DNA from: RGIG9115 sp045603225
GTDB lineage: Bacteria; Bacillota; Clostridia; UBA1381
NCBI GenBank assembly: GCA_045603225.1
Contig: JAZULT010000047.1
Coordinates: forward strand, 1 to 64,000
DNA length: 64,000 nt
Direction of reading: 5' to 3'
The position numbers and the translations under genes were made by a program. The number at the start of each line of letters is the position of its first letter. Positions within the stretch are counted from its first letter, which is position 1. A model generated the notes under the pieces. The model did no database searches. It was not told the origin of the DNA and saw only the letters and a program-made list of their open reading frames with translations. Below are positions 17,101 through 24,729 of the stretch, one piece after another.

Positions 17101-18067
17101 GTGTTGGTGTCGGTGTTGGCGTTGGTGTCGGCAAATCTTCAGCACCTGTACATACTACCTCCACATTTTTAAGCAATTTTATCGTATCAGCAGCCCCTGC
17201 ATTTTCAGAAAGAAATTCACTCCACTGTTCTTCAGTTCCTGTATAGGTAACCTTTGAAAATACCGGACAACTTGAAAAAACAGTTTTTTCTATTCTTTGA
17301 ACTGTCACCGGTATGGTTATTTCTTCAAGGGCAGTATCATTCATGAAAGCCCCGGTTAAAATAGTTGTAACACCGTATGGGATTATTACCTTTTTCAACT
17401 TATACAACTTAGATATAGAATAAGAACCAATACTAACGGTCTGAACTCCATTTATATATGACGGTATTTTCATAATCTCAATATCAGAATCACCCGAATA
17501 CTTTGATATTATACCGTTGCTCGCAATGAAATCGCTTTCAGGTGTATCTTCAATTTCCGGTTCTCTCTCTACACCGATACAGTTAACTTCTGCACTGCTG
17601 AGAACATCACGTGACGGTTCTTCGACGGTTTCAATTAAAACCTCCCACTCTTCCTGTGTACCTGTATAAGTTACGTTCTGCAGCGCACCACAGCCTTCAA
17701 ATGCGCAGTAGCTTATTTCCGTAACCGTATACGGAATTGTAATATCTGTAAGGGCTGTACAGTAGTAAAAAGCTGAAACGTCAATTGTTGTTACACCTTC
17801 AGGAATAATTACATTCTGAAGATTATAGCATTTCCCGAAAAGCTCGTATCCGAGAACTTCTACTTTATTCCCGTCAATTACCGGTGGAATATTAAGCTCA
17901 GTTACACTGTCCTTATCTCCAAGATATTCCTTTATCGTGGTTCCGGACATATAAAAATCACTTTCAGGGGTATAGCCCATGTCTCCTTCTTCTGCTCCGG
18001 CAATCGGGACCATTAAAACAATAATCATCGAAACAGCCAGACACATACTGATAAATTTCTTCATCAT
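14150..18067 (-). CDS. BspA-like leucine-rich-repeat surface protein
   Basis: A 1305-aa exported protein. A signal peptide (MMKKFISMCLAVSMIIVLMV..GAE) is followed by many BspA/LRR_5 repeats of about 23 residues. Two LRR units (roughly residues 35-165 and 180-310) precede a Pro-Thr linker, then a large LRR block to about 1200 and a short beta-rich C-terminal domain. A recurring insert GTxxEW (YTGTQEEWE, YTGTEEQWS, FNGTREQWG, YLGTQAEWN) marks repeat boundaries. No SLH, LPXTG or dockerin anchor is seen, so cell attachment is unexplained. Relatives bind host or plant surfaces. GGAGG precedes the ATG and a consensus promoter lies upstream. Confidence 0.88.
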   Translation of the reverse strand: MMKKFISMCLAVSMIIVLMVPIAGAEEGDMGYTPESDFYMSGTTIKEYLGDKDSVTELNIPPVIDGNKVEVLGYELFGKCYNLQNVIIPEGVTTIDVSAFYYCTALTDITIPYTVTEISYCAFEGCGALQNVTYTGTQEEWEVLIETVEEPSRDVLSSAEVNCIGVEREPEIEDTPESDFIASNGIISKYSGDSDIEIMKIPSYINGVQTVSIGSYSISKLYKLKKVIIPYGVTTILTGAFMNDTALEEITIPVTVQRIEKTVFSSCPVFSKVTYTGTEEQWSEFLSENAGAADTIKLLKNVEVVCTGAEDLPTPTPTPTPTPTPTPTPTPTPTPTPTPTPTPTPTPTPTPTVAPPTPTPIPEPTVAPPTPTPTPTPTPTPEPVLFTISDDGLITGYLGEDTDIIIPETVGDITVKGIAKEAFENNTSITSVELPDTAVTIGRYAFSGASNLRSVIIPDGVTTIDYHAFGDCTSLESISLPGSLTTVGSWVFSGCDNLTSVTLNEGMTAIGERMFDGVPIEEIDIPESVETIGEGAFEDCRYLKNAVIPEKVTVISDNLFHNCTSLETIEIKGDVTSIGQWAFGYCKKLKELSIPGTVESIGKWAIYQTNELETIYFGGTYNTWRNVTIGDVNDSIDDVIVICSDMPALSSPSDFSYSTESVKNYDGTIIKKITIQSYTGTSREVSIPSVINGGRVVKVSDSAFYNKNVTSVALPNCVKEIGKNTFAHTSYMTKFYMPSRLETVGESAFLGSGLINLYVPANVNSIGSRAFAGSQYIEVDEDNESYCSVDGVLYSKDMTELVGFPNKKRGAFTVPGTVETINDSTFWACSGLSSVTLSEGVKSVGKSALGYCTSLKTLYLPSTLTEIGYRATDLSTSISDVYFNGTREQWGAVTIGSSNENLLNAKIHCTDDPVFEYENGIITKYVGEDMSVIIPAEINGEKITGIADGVFSGLGITNVTISEGIVSIGSGAFSGTLISEITIPSTVTNIAYDAFQHCSYLESVIISEGNTAYSTDGYALFNKNGTTLIKYLACNSGTYNIPGTVTTIGEYAFMSTWLEGVNIPSSVKTIEFGALSHSCFTSLVIPDTVESIGGYAFEGNMYLRNVVLPAGIEEIGEGWFYKCDNMSGYVIPNTVKTIGDVAFYGDGMGQITVPVSVTYVGADAFLGLDIINYLGTQAEWNQIVFGGKDNSYLDKITIKFKSSGGGGTIVPDVAEAPTVTPFINKEGAVEVSVEIPKEVEITKETVILVSGLQKDSFTGLKTINAAEGNSVVIDDKNVTYVKVFVWESFETMKPLTEAILVPVEQ
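16927..17130 (-). repeat. Tandem repeat coding for a Pro-Thr linker
   Basis: A degenerate 6-base repeat (GGTGTT, GGTGTC or GGCGTT on the plus strand) encodes long PT dipeptide runs broken by VAPPTPTPIPEPTVAPP. It joins LRR blocks of the surface protein. Unit length is a multiple of three, so slippage would change linker length without a frameshift. Confidence 0.85.
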
Positions 18068-18099
18068 TTGTTAATTCCTCCTTAAATTTCTTATATATC

Positions 18100-18128
18100 A
18101 ATATATCATAATACATAAGCTTTGTCAA
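18100..18128 (-). promoter_or_regulatory. Promoter of the BspA-like gene
   Basis: Minus strand -35 TTGACA (18123-18128), 17-bp spacer, -10 TATATT (18100-18105). Confidence 0.85.
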
Positions 18129-18157
18129 GGTAAATTAATAAATATTATTCAATGTAA

Positions 18158-19633
18158 TCAGAATTTATTATCGGAACAGATTACAACTATATTGTCCGTA
18201 TACTCATTCTGTTCAAGCTCATAATCCGTCATAGGTTCACCGTTCACAAAAACATTACTTACGGTTATATCAGACGACATATGACTTCCGTCATAGCCGT
18301 TGAAGAAAAGCTTCGGAATATGTCTTCCGTAAACATTAATATTATCGAACAGGATATCATGGTTTTTTCCGCGTCTGCTACCACCGGCGGAATATTCATG
18401 ATGAAATGTAACACTCACCGCGCACAGATGCGGACAAAAATCCGTGTTCGTAATTTCGTATTTCTGTTCATCTGTCTGCTGTATGATACCTTCCGGTATG
18501 ATATCATCCAATTCAACGTTTATATTTCTGTATGTAATATTATGCACATCCGCATAGTCTACATTCTGACAGTCGAGGATAGCTGATGTCACATGAATTA
18601 TATCGCAGTCCTCAAATATGACATCGCAGATTTCTTCTGCTCTTGTCTCGGCACCTATTTCAAGACATCTGCCCCAGTCGTTCCAGATAACGCAGTTTCT
18701 GACAAGGACATTTTTAAATACATCATAGCTTTTACCGTTTCTGTACATAGCATCATGCACAGCCTTTTCAACATCTCCTTCATAATAGCAGTCAAAGCCT
18801 TTTATACAAATCGAATCGTCAAATGTACGCAGGAAGCAGTTTTCGATATTAACGTTTACGCAGTTATGCATATCTATGCCATCAGAGTTATATCTCCAGC
18901 ATCCGATTATCTTAACATTTCTTATATCAATGTTTTCGCATCCGACAGGTCTTATATTATAAACAAGAGAATCTCTTATTGTTATACCGTCAATTCTGAT
19001 ATCTGTACAGTATTCAAGCTGTACGGTATGAAGACGTACGGCATTGTTTACTGCCGAGTCGTTTCCCTCCTCATGTGCCTCAAACAGAATCTGCTCCTTA
19101 TTACGGCTGTTGTCAAGTATACCTTTTCCGAGAATTTTTATATTTTCCTCATCAATAGCATGTACGCAGGCATAAACAACCGCACCTTCGTCAATGAACA
19201 GTGTCTGATCGCTTTTAAGATTAATCATGCCTGCATCGTGACTGCCTTTTCCGAAATAAATGACATTTTCATCATTTATATCCACATCATATTCCTTCGG
19301 AGTGTCCGCAAAAATATGAAGAGCATTCTGTCTGCCGTACGGCTCAACTGTAAAATAAGCTGCTTTTTTAAGTGTGAATTTTATTGTTTTTCCGTCTGAA
19401 ATCTCAGGAGTAATTCCGAGTGATTTCGGGCGGATTACAACATTTTCAAACTCGTCCGGTGCAGTAATCTCAAATCGTAAAGGCTCATCAATATCAATCA
19501 GCAGAAAATCTATAATTTCTGTCTGATCCAATGTTCTCTGATGTCCCGGCCAACGCCTGTTAAACGGCATTGCCGAAACTCTTGCCTGCTCGGTTTTTAC
19601 TTCTTTTCCGTTTACTTTTACTTTATAGTTCAT
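18158..19633 (-). CDS. Glycoside hydrolase family 28-like protein
   Basis: A 491-aa protein: an N-terminal beta-sandwich of about 95 residues, then a right-handed beta-helix. Catalytic blocks of GH28 are recognisable: YNSDGIDMHNC (N-x-D) and TFDDSICIKG (DD), followed by GRCLEIGAETRAE. Polygalacturonase-type enzymes hydrolyse pectin-derived galacturonides, often exo-acting when intracellular; no signal peptide is present. The ATG at 19633 has GGAGG at 8 nt, while the ATG two codons earlier touches the Shine-Dalgarno sequence. It has its own promoter and is divergent from an AraC regulator, its likely controller. Confidence 0.82.
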   Translation of the reverse strand: MNYKVKVNGKEVKTEQARVSAMPFNRRWPGHQRTLDQTEIIDFLLIDIDEPLRFEITAPDEFENVVIRPKSLGITPEISDGKTIKFTLKKAAYFTVEPYGRQNALHIFADTPKEYDVDINDENVIYFGKGSHDAGMINLKSDQTLFIDEGAVVYACVHAIDEENIKILGKGILDNSRNKEQILFEAHEEGNDSAVNNAVRLHTVQLEYCTDIRIDGITIRDSLVYNIRPVGCENIDIRNVKIIGCWRYNSDGIDMHNCVNVNIENCFLRTFDDSICIKGFDCYYEGDVEKAVHDAMYRNGKSYDVFKNVLVRNCVIWNDWGRCLEIGAETRAEEICDVIFEDCDIIHVTSAILDCQNVDYADVHNITYRNINVELDDIIPEGIIQQTDEQKYEITNTDFCPHLCAVSVTFHHEYSAGGSRRGKNHDILFDNINVYGRHIPKLFFNGYDGSHMSSDITVSNVFVNGEPMTDYELEQNEYTDNIVVICSDNKF

Positions 19634-19656
19634 ATTCATCCCTCCGATTTATCAAC

Positions 19657-19685
19657 ATTTTAACATCCTAAAACAAGAGTGTCAA
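19657..19685 (-). promoter_or_regulatory. Promoter of the GH28 gene
   Basis: Minus strand -35 TTGACA (19680-19685), 17-bp spacer, -10 TAAAAT (19657-19662). Confidence 0.82.
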
Positions 19686-19729
19686 TGCAATATTTTTATA
19701 TTTAAGGTATAATTTTTATGTATTTTTTA

Positions 19730-19758
19730 TTGACAAATCTTCGTGTATAAATTATAAT
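19730..19758 (+). promoter_or_regulatory. Promoter of the AraC gene
   Basis: -35 TTGACA (19730-19735), 17-bp spacer, -10 TATAAT (19753-19758). It lies about 45 bp from the divergent GH28 promoter, so a single operator region could control both. Confidence 0.88.
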
Positions 19759-19777
19759 TAAAAAGGGTGATTATATT

Positions 19778-20656
19778 ATGTACGGATATAAAGTAAATCT
19801 CAAAGGACTGCCGGAAAATGTATTTGCATGTTCCGTAGAAGTGAACGATTATGACTGGCACAACAGAAACGGGAAGAACACGATTGAATTTTCCGTAAGC
19901 AAAGCAGAAAAAACAACAATAATTATCGGTGACGAAACACTGTGTATGGAAGGTATTTCCCTATCATGTGTTCCCGGAGATGAAAAAAGAAAAGCATTTT
20001 GCGAACCGGGAATAAAAAAGGAAATTACATCTATCGCAGTGCAGTTTGAAAAAATTGATTATACAGGATGTATACTGACAAGAGAAAATTCGGCAGACAA
20101 CTCCGTTTTCCTGTTACCTGCCGCAATTGATAAGCTTCCCGAAATATCAGAAATATCAAGGCTTATGAATAAATACATAAAATACAGTGTTTCTGATTCG
20201 GCATATGACAAAGCAATGCGTATTTCCGTATGGTTTGAGCTTCTTTGTCTTATTGACAAATCAGTACGCCGTATACTTTCCTCACATTCCGTTCCGAACG
20301 AAAATTACTATGTAAAAAAACTTGATTATATTATAGAAAAAAATTACAGTAAAAATATTTCTCTGAGCATGATTGCAAAGGAATTTGGTGTATCTTTAAG
20401 TTATCTTTCGTGGATTTACAGTAACACAACAGGTCATACCGTTTCCGAAGCTATTCTGACAAGGCGAATGGAAAAAATTAAACATCTGATTCTGACAACA
20501 TCACTTTCTGCCTCTGAGATAGCTCAGGAAACAGGATTTTGTGACGAGACATATATGAGAAAAAAATTCAAAAAATTCTTTGGAGTAAATATGTCTGAAT
20601 TCAAAAGTATAAACAAAGAGCTGACATTGTACCATGACAAGCCGCTCAGGGAATGA
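19778..20656 (+). CDS. AraC-family transcriptional regulator
   Basis: A 292-aa regulator. The N-terminal part (about 1-180) is a sensing domain I do not recognise beyond a beta-rich, cupin-like pattern. The C-terminal 100 residues carry the double helix-turn-helix (ISLSMIAKEFGVSLSYLSWIY and ASEIAQETGFCDETYMRKKF). It probably activates the divergent GH28 gene in response to a sugar from its substrate. Confidence 0.9.
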   Translation: MYGYKVNLKGLPENVFACSVEVNDYDWHNRNGKNTIEFSVSKAEKTTIIIGDETLCMEGISLSCVPGDEKRKAFCEPGIKKEITSIAVQFEKIDYTGCILTRENSADNSVFLLPAAIDKLPEISEISRLMNKYIKYSVSDSAYDKAMRISVWFELLCLIDKSVRRILSSHSVPNENYYVKKLDYIIEKNYSKNISLSMIAKEFGVSLSYLSWIYSNTTGHTVSEAILTRRMEKIKHLILTTSLSASEIAQETGFCDETYMRKKFKKFFGVNMSEFKSINKELTLYHDKPLRE

Positions 20657-20660
20657 CTAG

Positions 20661-20785
20661 CAATACCGTCAACTTAACGTTGACGTATTGCAGTGAAATC
20701 TTTTGTCTTAAGACAAAAGGTGAAATTTGCCTGTCGGCAAGTGAAATTCGCACAAATGCGAGTGAAATTTGACGCAATGCGTCAA
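20661..20785. repeat. GTGAAAT-spaced hairpin array, copy 2
   Basis: A palindrome at 20661-20690 (CAATACCGTCAAC then GTTGACGTATTG) is followed by GTGAAAT at 20693, 20720, 20741 and 20762. These separate the stems CTTTTGTC/GACAAAAG, TTGCC/GGCAA, TCGCA/TGCGA and TTGACGC/GCGTCAA. It is the same architecture as 144-259 with different stem sequences, and it ends beside GGGGATGTAAA at 20795-20805. It fills the gap between the AraC and pepP genes, whose stops face each other. Confidence 0.78.
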
Positions 20786-20808
20786 GTTAAGGAAGGGGAT
20801 GTAAATTT

Positions 20809-21813
20809 CTAAATAACTTCAGCTCCGTCCTCTGTTACCACAACAACATCCTCTATCCGTACACCACCAAGGTTTTCAACGTATATTCCCGGTTCTACGG
20901 TTACAACATTTCCCTGTGCAAGAGTATCTTTTGATTTAGGCGAAAGATTAGGTGATTCGTGAATTTCTATGCCAACGCTATGACCGAGGCTATGACCGAA
21001 ATTTTCACCGTATCCTGCATCTTTTATAATATCACGTGCGATTTTGTCGGCATCACTGCATTTTATACCTGACCGTATTCCGGCTATTGCTGCACTCTGT
21101 GCCATCTGTACAACGTCATATATTTCTTTCATTCTGCTGTCGGGAGTTCCGACTGCTACGGTTCGTGTCATGTCCGAGCAATAACCGTCAAGTACGCACC
21201 CGAAATCAACCGTTACCATTTCACCGTTTTTTATTATCTTCTCCGTTGCTGTACCGTGAGGCATTGCACCACGTATTCCCGATGCGACAATGGTTTCAAA
21301 CGACAACCCTTCAGCTCCTCTTTTTCGCATATAAAACTCAAGCTCAAGTGCAATTTCTCTTTCTGATACGCCCTGTCTTATGAATTCTGTAATATGCGAA
21401 AAAGCTTCACGTCCGAGAGCTTCTGCCGCTGCTATTTTTTTTATTTCCTCATCAGACTTAATCCGTCTCGGCATCGATATTTTTTCCTGTGCCGGAACAA
21501 ACGTTTTATTTTTTGCAATTTCCTTTAATCTCGATAGCCGTCCGCATGTCATATACTGTTCTTCAAAGCCTATATTTTTCTCAGAAACATTTTTAAGAAA
21601 ATCCGAATCTGTAATAATATCAAATCCTTTTGCCTGTTCCTTCGCCTGTACAGTGTACCGTGAATCTGTCAACAGCATAAGGCTATTTTTTGAAATATAA
21701 AGAAGGGCATCTTCGGAAGTGAATCCGCTGTAATAAAAAATATTCGCCCTGCCGGTAATAATATACGCATCATCCACTGATAATTCTGAAGTCAGTTTTT
21801 GTATTCTGTCCAT
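20809..21813 (-). CDS. Xaa-Pro aminopeptidase, M24 family
   Basis: Cytoplasmic metallopeptidase of 334 aa that removes N-terminal residues preceding proline. The N-terminal creatinase-like domain (1-125) precedes the pita-bread catalytic domain. Metal ligands are visible in TVDFGCVLDGYCSDMTRT (two Asp), GHSLGHSVG (His), VEPGIYV (Glu) and GVRIEDVVVVTE (Glu). GAGGAG precedes the ATG at 21813, which lies 8 nt after the radA stop, so the two form an operon. The gene ends at the repeat array. Confidence 0.92.
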   Translation of the reverse strand: MDRIQKLTSELSVDDAYIITGRANIFYYSGFTSEDALLYISKNSLMLLTDSRYTVQAKEQAKGFDIITDSDFLKNVSEKNIGFEEQYMTCGRLSRLKEIAKNKTFVPAQEKISMPRRIKSDEEIKKIAAAEALGREAFSHITEFIRQGVSEREIALELEFYMRKRGAEGLSFETIVASGIRGAMPHGTATEKIIKNGEMVTVDFGCVLDGYCSDMTRTVAVGTPDSRMKEIYDVVQMAQSAAIAGIRSGIKCSDADKIARDIIKDAGYGENFGHSLGHSVGIEIHESPNLSPKSKDTLAQGNVVTVEPGIYVENLGGVRIEDVVVVTEDGAEVI

Positions 21814-21821
21814 GTTTCTCC

Positions 21822-23186
21822 TCACTTTACGGCTGATATGGCTTCTGAAAGCGTTTTTGCACCGTATATCGACATATTTTCAGGTGCTTTAAGACCTCGC
21901 ATCGAAGCCTTGGGAACAATCGCTTTTGTAAATCCCATTTTCGAAGCTTCCATAAGTCTTTTTTCAAGCTGTGAAACAGCTCTGAGCTCTCCGCCGAGAC
22001 CCACTTCACCAATAAAAACCATGTCAGGCGGTAGAGGAACATCCTTTACCCCTGAGGCGATAGCTACACAAAGTCCCAGATCTATTGCAGTTTCGTCTAT
22101 TTTAAGCCCGCCTGCAACATTAATATATACATCGCTGTTTGACAGACGTACTCTTGCACGTTTTTCAAGCACAGCTATCATAAGTATTACACGGTTTATA
22201 TCAATTCCCGACGACATACGTCTCGGGTTCCCGAAGCCTGTCGGAGTAACAAGCGCCTGAATCTCCGCAAGAACACCTCTGCTTCCTTCCATGGCACAGA
22301 CCACACTGCTTCCGGATGAGTTTTCCTGCCGTCCCTCAAGAAGCATTGCTGACGGGTTCTCAACCTCCGCCAGACCGCTGCTTAGCATTTCAAAAACACC
22401 TATCTCGTTTGTGGAACCGAATCTGTTCTTTACGCATCTGAGAATACGAAACGTCATCTGGCGGTCTCCTTCGAAATAGAGAACGCAGTCAACCATATGT
22501 TCAAGCACACGCGGACCTGCAAGAGTGCCGTCCTTTGTAACGTGACCGACTATGAACATGGAAATATTATTCTGTTTTGCTGTATGCATAAGCATATTTG
22601 TCGCTTCACGAACCTGCGGAACGCTTCCTGCGGCTGATGCGATATCATTTCTGTGCATCGTCTGAATAGAGTCAACTATGACAATATCAGGTTTAAGTAC
22701 GTCAATAAAACCGACAACAGACTCCATGTCCGTTTCGGTTACAAGATACAGATTTTCTGAATTAACATTAAGCCGCTCCGCACGTATCTTAATTTGTCCT
22801 TCAGATTCTTCGCCCGATACGTAAAGGATTTTCTTGTCCTTAGACGCATTCTCGCAGATCTGAAGAAGGATTGTTGACTTCCCGATTCCCGGGTCACCGC
22901 CTACCAGAATAAGAGAACCCCGCACTATTCCGCCGCCAAGAACTCTGTCAAGCTCTTTCATGCCTGTTGAGTAACGTGTGTATCTGTCAATTTCAACATC
23001 ACGTATCGTTTTCGGAGTGCTTGCAGCTGATATAATAGGTTTGGGTGCAGAAACGCTTTTGGGTACGTCAGCAATCACCGTTTCCATCAGAGTATTCCAG
23101 CTTCCGCACCCAAGGCATTTGCCCATCCATTTCGTTGTCTGGTATCCGCATTCGGAGCATATAAATTGTGTTTTTACCTTTGCCAT
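21822..23186 (-). CDS. radA: DNA repair protein RadA
   Basis: RecA-like ATPase that promotes branch migration during recombination. The 454-aa protein has an N-terminal four-Cys zinc finger (CSECGYQT..CLGCGSW), Walker A GGDPGIGKST, the RadA motif KNRFGS, and a C-terminal Lon-protease-like domain (SSGIDINRVIL, DLGLCVAIASG). Length is normal. pepP follows after 8 nt and a lipoprotein gene ends 11 nt upstream, suggesting a longer operon. Confidence 0.96.
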   Translation of the reverse strand: MAKVKTQFICSECGYQTTKWMGKCLGCGSWNTLMETVIADVPKSVSAPKPIISAASTPKTIRDVEIDRYTRYSTGMKELDRVLGGGIVRGSLILVGGDPGIGKSTILLQICENASKDKKILYVSGEESEGQIKIRAERLNVNSENLYLVTETDMESVVGFIDVLKPDIVIVDSIQTMHRNDIASAAGSVPQVREATNMLMHTAKQNNISMFIVGHVTKDGTLAGPRVLEHMVDCVLYFEGDRQMTFRILRCVKNRFGSTNEIGVFEMLSSGLAEVENPSAMLLEGRQENSSGSSVVCAMEGSRGVLAEIQALVTPTGFGNPRRMSSGIDINRVILMIAVLEKRARVRLSNSDVYINVAGGLKIDETAIDLGLCVAIASGVKDVPLPPDMVFIGEVGLGGELRAVSQLEKRLMEASKMGFTKAIVPKASMRGLKAPENMSIYGAKTLSEAISAVK

Positions 23187-23197
23187 TTTATAATCCT

Positions 23198-23950
23198 TTA
23201 ATATGGAGTAAATAAGTTGATTATTTCATCTGCTGATTCGTAGACAGAATCAGGAGTACTTACCGTAATTTCCACAAGTCTTGTGTCGCTTACTTTTCTT
23301 ATATATGAATTCATGGTAAGCGCTGTGCCGTCTGCGTCAAATTTTACAGACACTCCGTTATATGACTGACCGGCAATATCCTCAATCAATGTTTCATCCT
23401 TGCCTGTAATCTGTCCTCCGGCAGAAGCCGCCGTGGAATCAGCCTGTTCCGATAAATATTTAAGCCTTGAAGCGAGGACATTCGCATCAATAGTGCCACC
23501 GTTGTATGTTACGGTCTTAACTATAACACTTCCCCGTTTAACCTTGTCATATGCCATAAGCTCAGTGATTTCGTATTCACCGACAGGATACTTATCTGCA
23601 TCCTCTTCGGGAATAACTTCCCAGTCATCAGTACCTGAGAAACGGAGTCCGAGGTATTCGCTTTCAAAATTCTTACCATTTACAGAACCTTTTACATATT
23701 CTTTTTCAGGTATCGGGGCTTCAGCTTCCTCTGCCGTAGCAGACTCCACAGGTGCTGTTTCCGGTTGTGTTTCAATCGGCTGTGACTCTGTCTGAGTTTC
23801 TTCCTTCTTCTCAGCTTTCTTTTCAGCTGTCTTTTCTGTAGCTTCCGCCTTCGGAGCAGGCGTTTGCTTTTCCGCATTATCAGTCGATTTACAGCCTGCA
23901 AATGATGACAGACATGATATTATTATAAGAGTCCATAAAATTTTTTTCAT
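23198..23950 (-). CDS. Lipoprotein, paralogue 3 of a three-gene family
   Basis: A 250-aa predicted lipoprotein: signal peptide with lipobox SSFAGC, then a charged Lys/Glu/Thr/Pro-rich spacer to about residue 90 and a globular domain. The domain (starting near FESEYLGLRFSGTDDWEV) aligns in pattern with those of the two upstream genes: y-x-S-x-[FY]-x-G-[LV]-x-[FI] at the start and NSYIRKVSDTRLVEITVST near the end. It is the most divergent of the three. No enzymatic motif is visible. It lies 11 nt before radA on the same strand. Confidence 0.75.
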   Translation of the reverse strand: MKKILWTLIIISCLSSFAGCKSTDNAEKQTPAPKAEATEKTAEKKAEKKEETQTESQPIETQPETAPVESATAEEAEAPIPEKEYVKGSVNGKNFESEYLGLRFSGTDDWEVIPEEDADKYPVGEYEITELMAYDKVKRGSVIVKTVTYNGGTIDANVLASRLKYLSEQADSTAASAGGQITGKDETLIEDIAGQSYNGVSVKFDADGTALTMNSYIRKVSDTRLVEITVSTPDSVYESADEIINLFTPY

Positions 23951-23967
23951 GTTACACCTGCTTTGTA

Positions 23968-24663
23968 TTAGTTGATAAATCCTAACAAATCTTCCTGAGT
24001 TTCTGTAATACCGTCAATCGTTGTTCCAAGGATTGATACCATATATTTACCAATCTTTCTGATATAATATCTCTGTGTCATTTCCATGCCGTTAGATTTA
24101 AGTGCAAGCTCGAATATATTATATGTCTCTCCGGCAATAGTTGTAGTTTCAGTAGTTTTTACTTCGTCTACAGTGAGCCCCTGAGTTTTATACTGTTCTT
24201 CAACCATGCCTTCGAGTATACTCATGTACTTCTCTACAGTTATAGTGCTTATACTGAGAGTTTCTACACAGATTGCAAGCGAAGAACCTGATGACGACTC
24301 AGCCCATACATCCCATTCTGTAACCTCATCTTCAAGTGAATCCAAATCACTTTCAGATTTGAACTTCCAATCGTCAGGAATCTTAATTGTTACTCCCGCA
24401 AAATCACTTGTATAGGTCTGTCCGCTTATTGTGCCGGCTTCGAATTCTGTTTTAGTTTCTTTTTCCGGTGCTTCAGTTTCTTTTTCTTCTGCTTCTTCGG
24501 TCTCTTCTGCTTCTTCTTCCGCTTTGTCTTTTACATCTTCTGACTTTTCTGTTTTTTCAGAAGATTTATCCCCTGTATTGATTGTAATATTACAGCCTGT
24601 AAAAGCTACAGTGCAAGTTAAAACCGCCAGAAGACAAATAATTTTTCTTAATGTTTCTTTCAT
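23968..24663 (-). CDS. Lipoprotein, paralogue 2 of a three-gene family
   Basis: A 231-aa predicted lipoprotein with lipobox FTGC, an acidic Glu/Lys spacer (about residues 30-75) and a C-terminal domain of about 150 aa. That domain starts YTSDFAGVTIKIPDDWKF and contains YNIFELALKSNGMEMTQRYYIRKIGKYMV. It is clearly homologous to the domain of the neighbouring zinc-ribbon protein. The start follows GGGGGGAA at 6 nt; the longer frame starts at TTG. The function is unknown, but attachment to the outer face of the membrane is predicted. Confidence 0.8.
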   Translation of the reverse strand: MKETLRKIICLLAVLTCTVAFTGCNITINTGDKSSEKTEKSEDVKDKAEEEAEETEEAEEKETEAPEKETKTEFEAGTISGQTYTSDFAGVTIKIPDDWKFKSESDLDSLEDEVTEWDVWAESSSGSSLAICVETLSISTITVEKYMSILEGMVEEQYKTQGLTVDEVKTTETTTIAGETYNIFELALKSNGMEMTQRYYIRKIGKYMVSILGTTIDGITETQEDLLGFIN

Positions 24664-24729
24664 GGTAATTCCCCCCAAAATATTATACTATTTGTTTTAT
24701 TATATCAAAGAACAAGTTAAATGTCAAGC

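Noticed and set aside
16905..17246. Plus-strand ORF with long Gly-Val repeats
   Set aside because: It is the antisense reading of the Pro-Thr repeat inside the BspA-like gene; it has no ribosome binding site and no independent support.
18593..19399. 268-aa plus-strand ORF opposite the GH28 gene
   Set aside because: Shadow frame: the minus-strand frame has clear GH28 motifs, and this one has atypical Cys/Ile-rich composition with no Shine-Dalgarno sequence.
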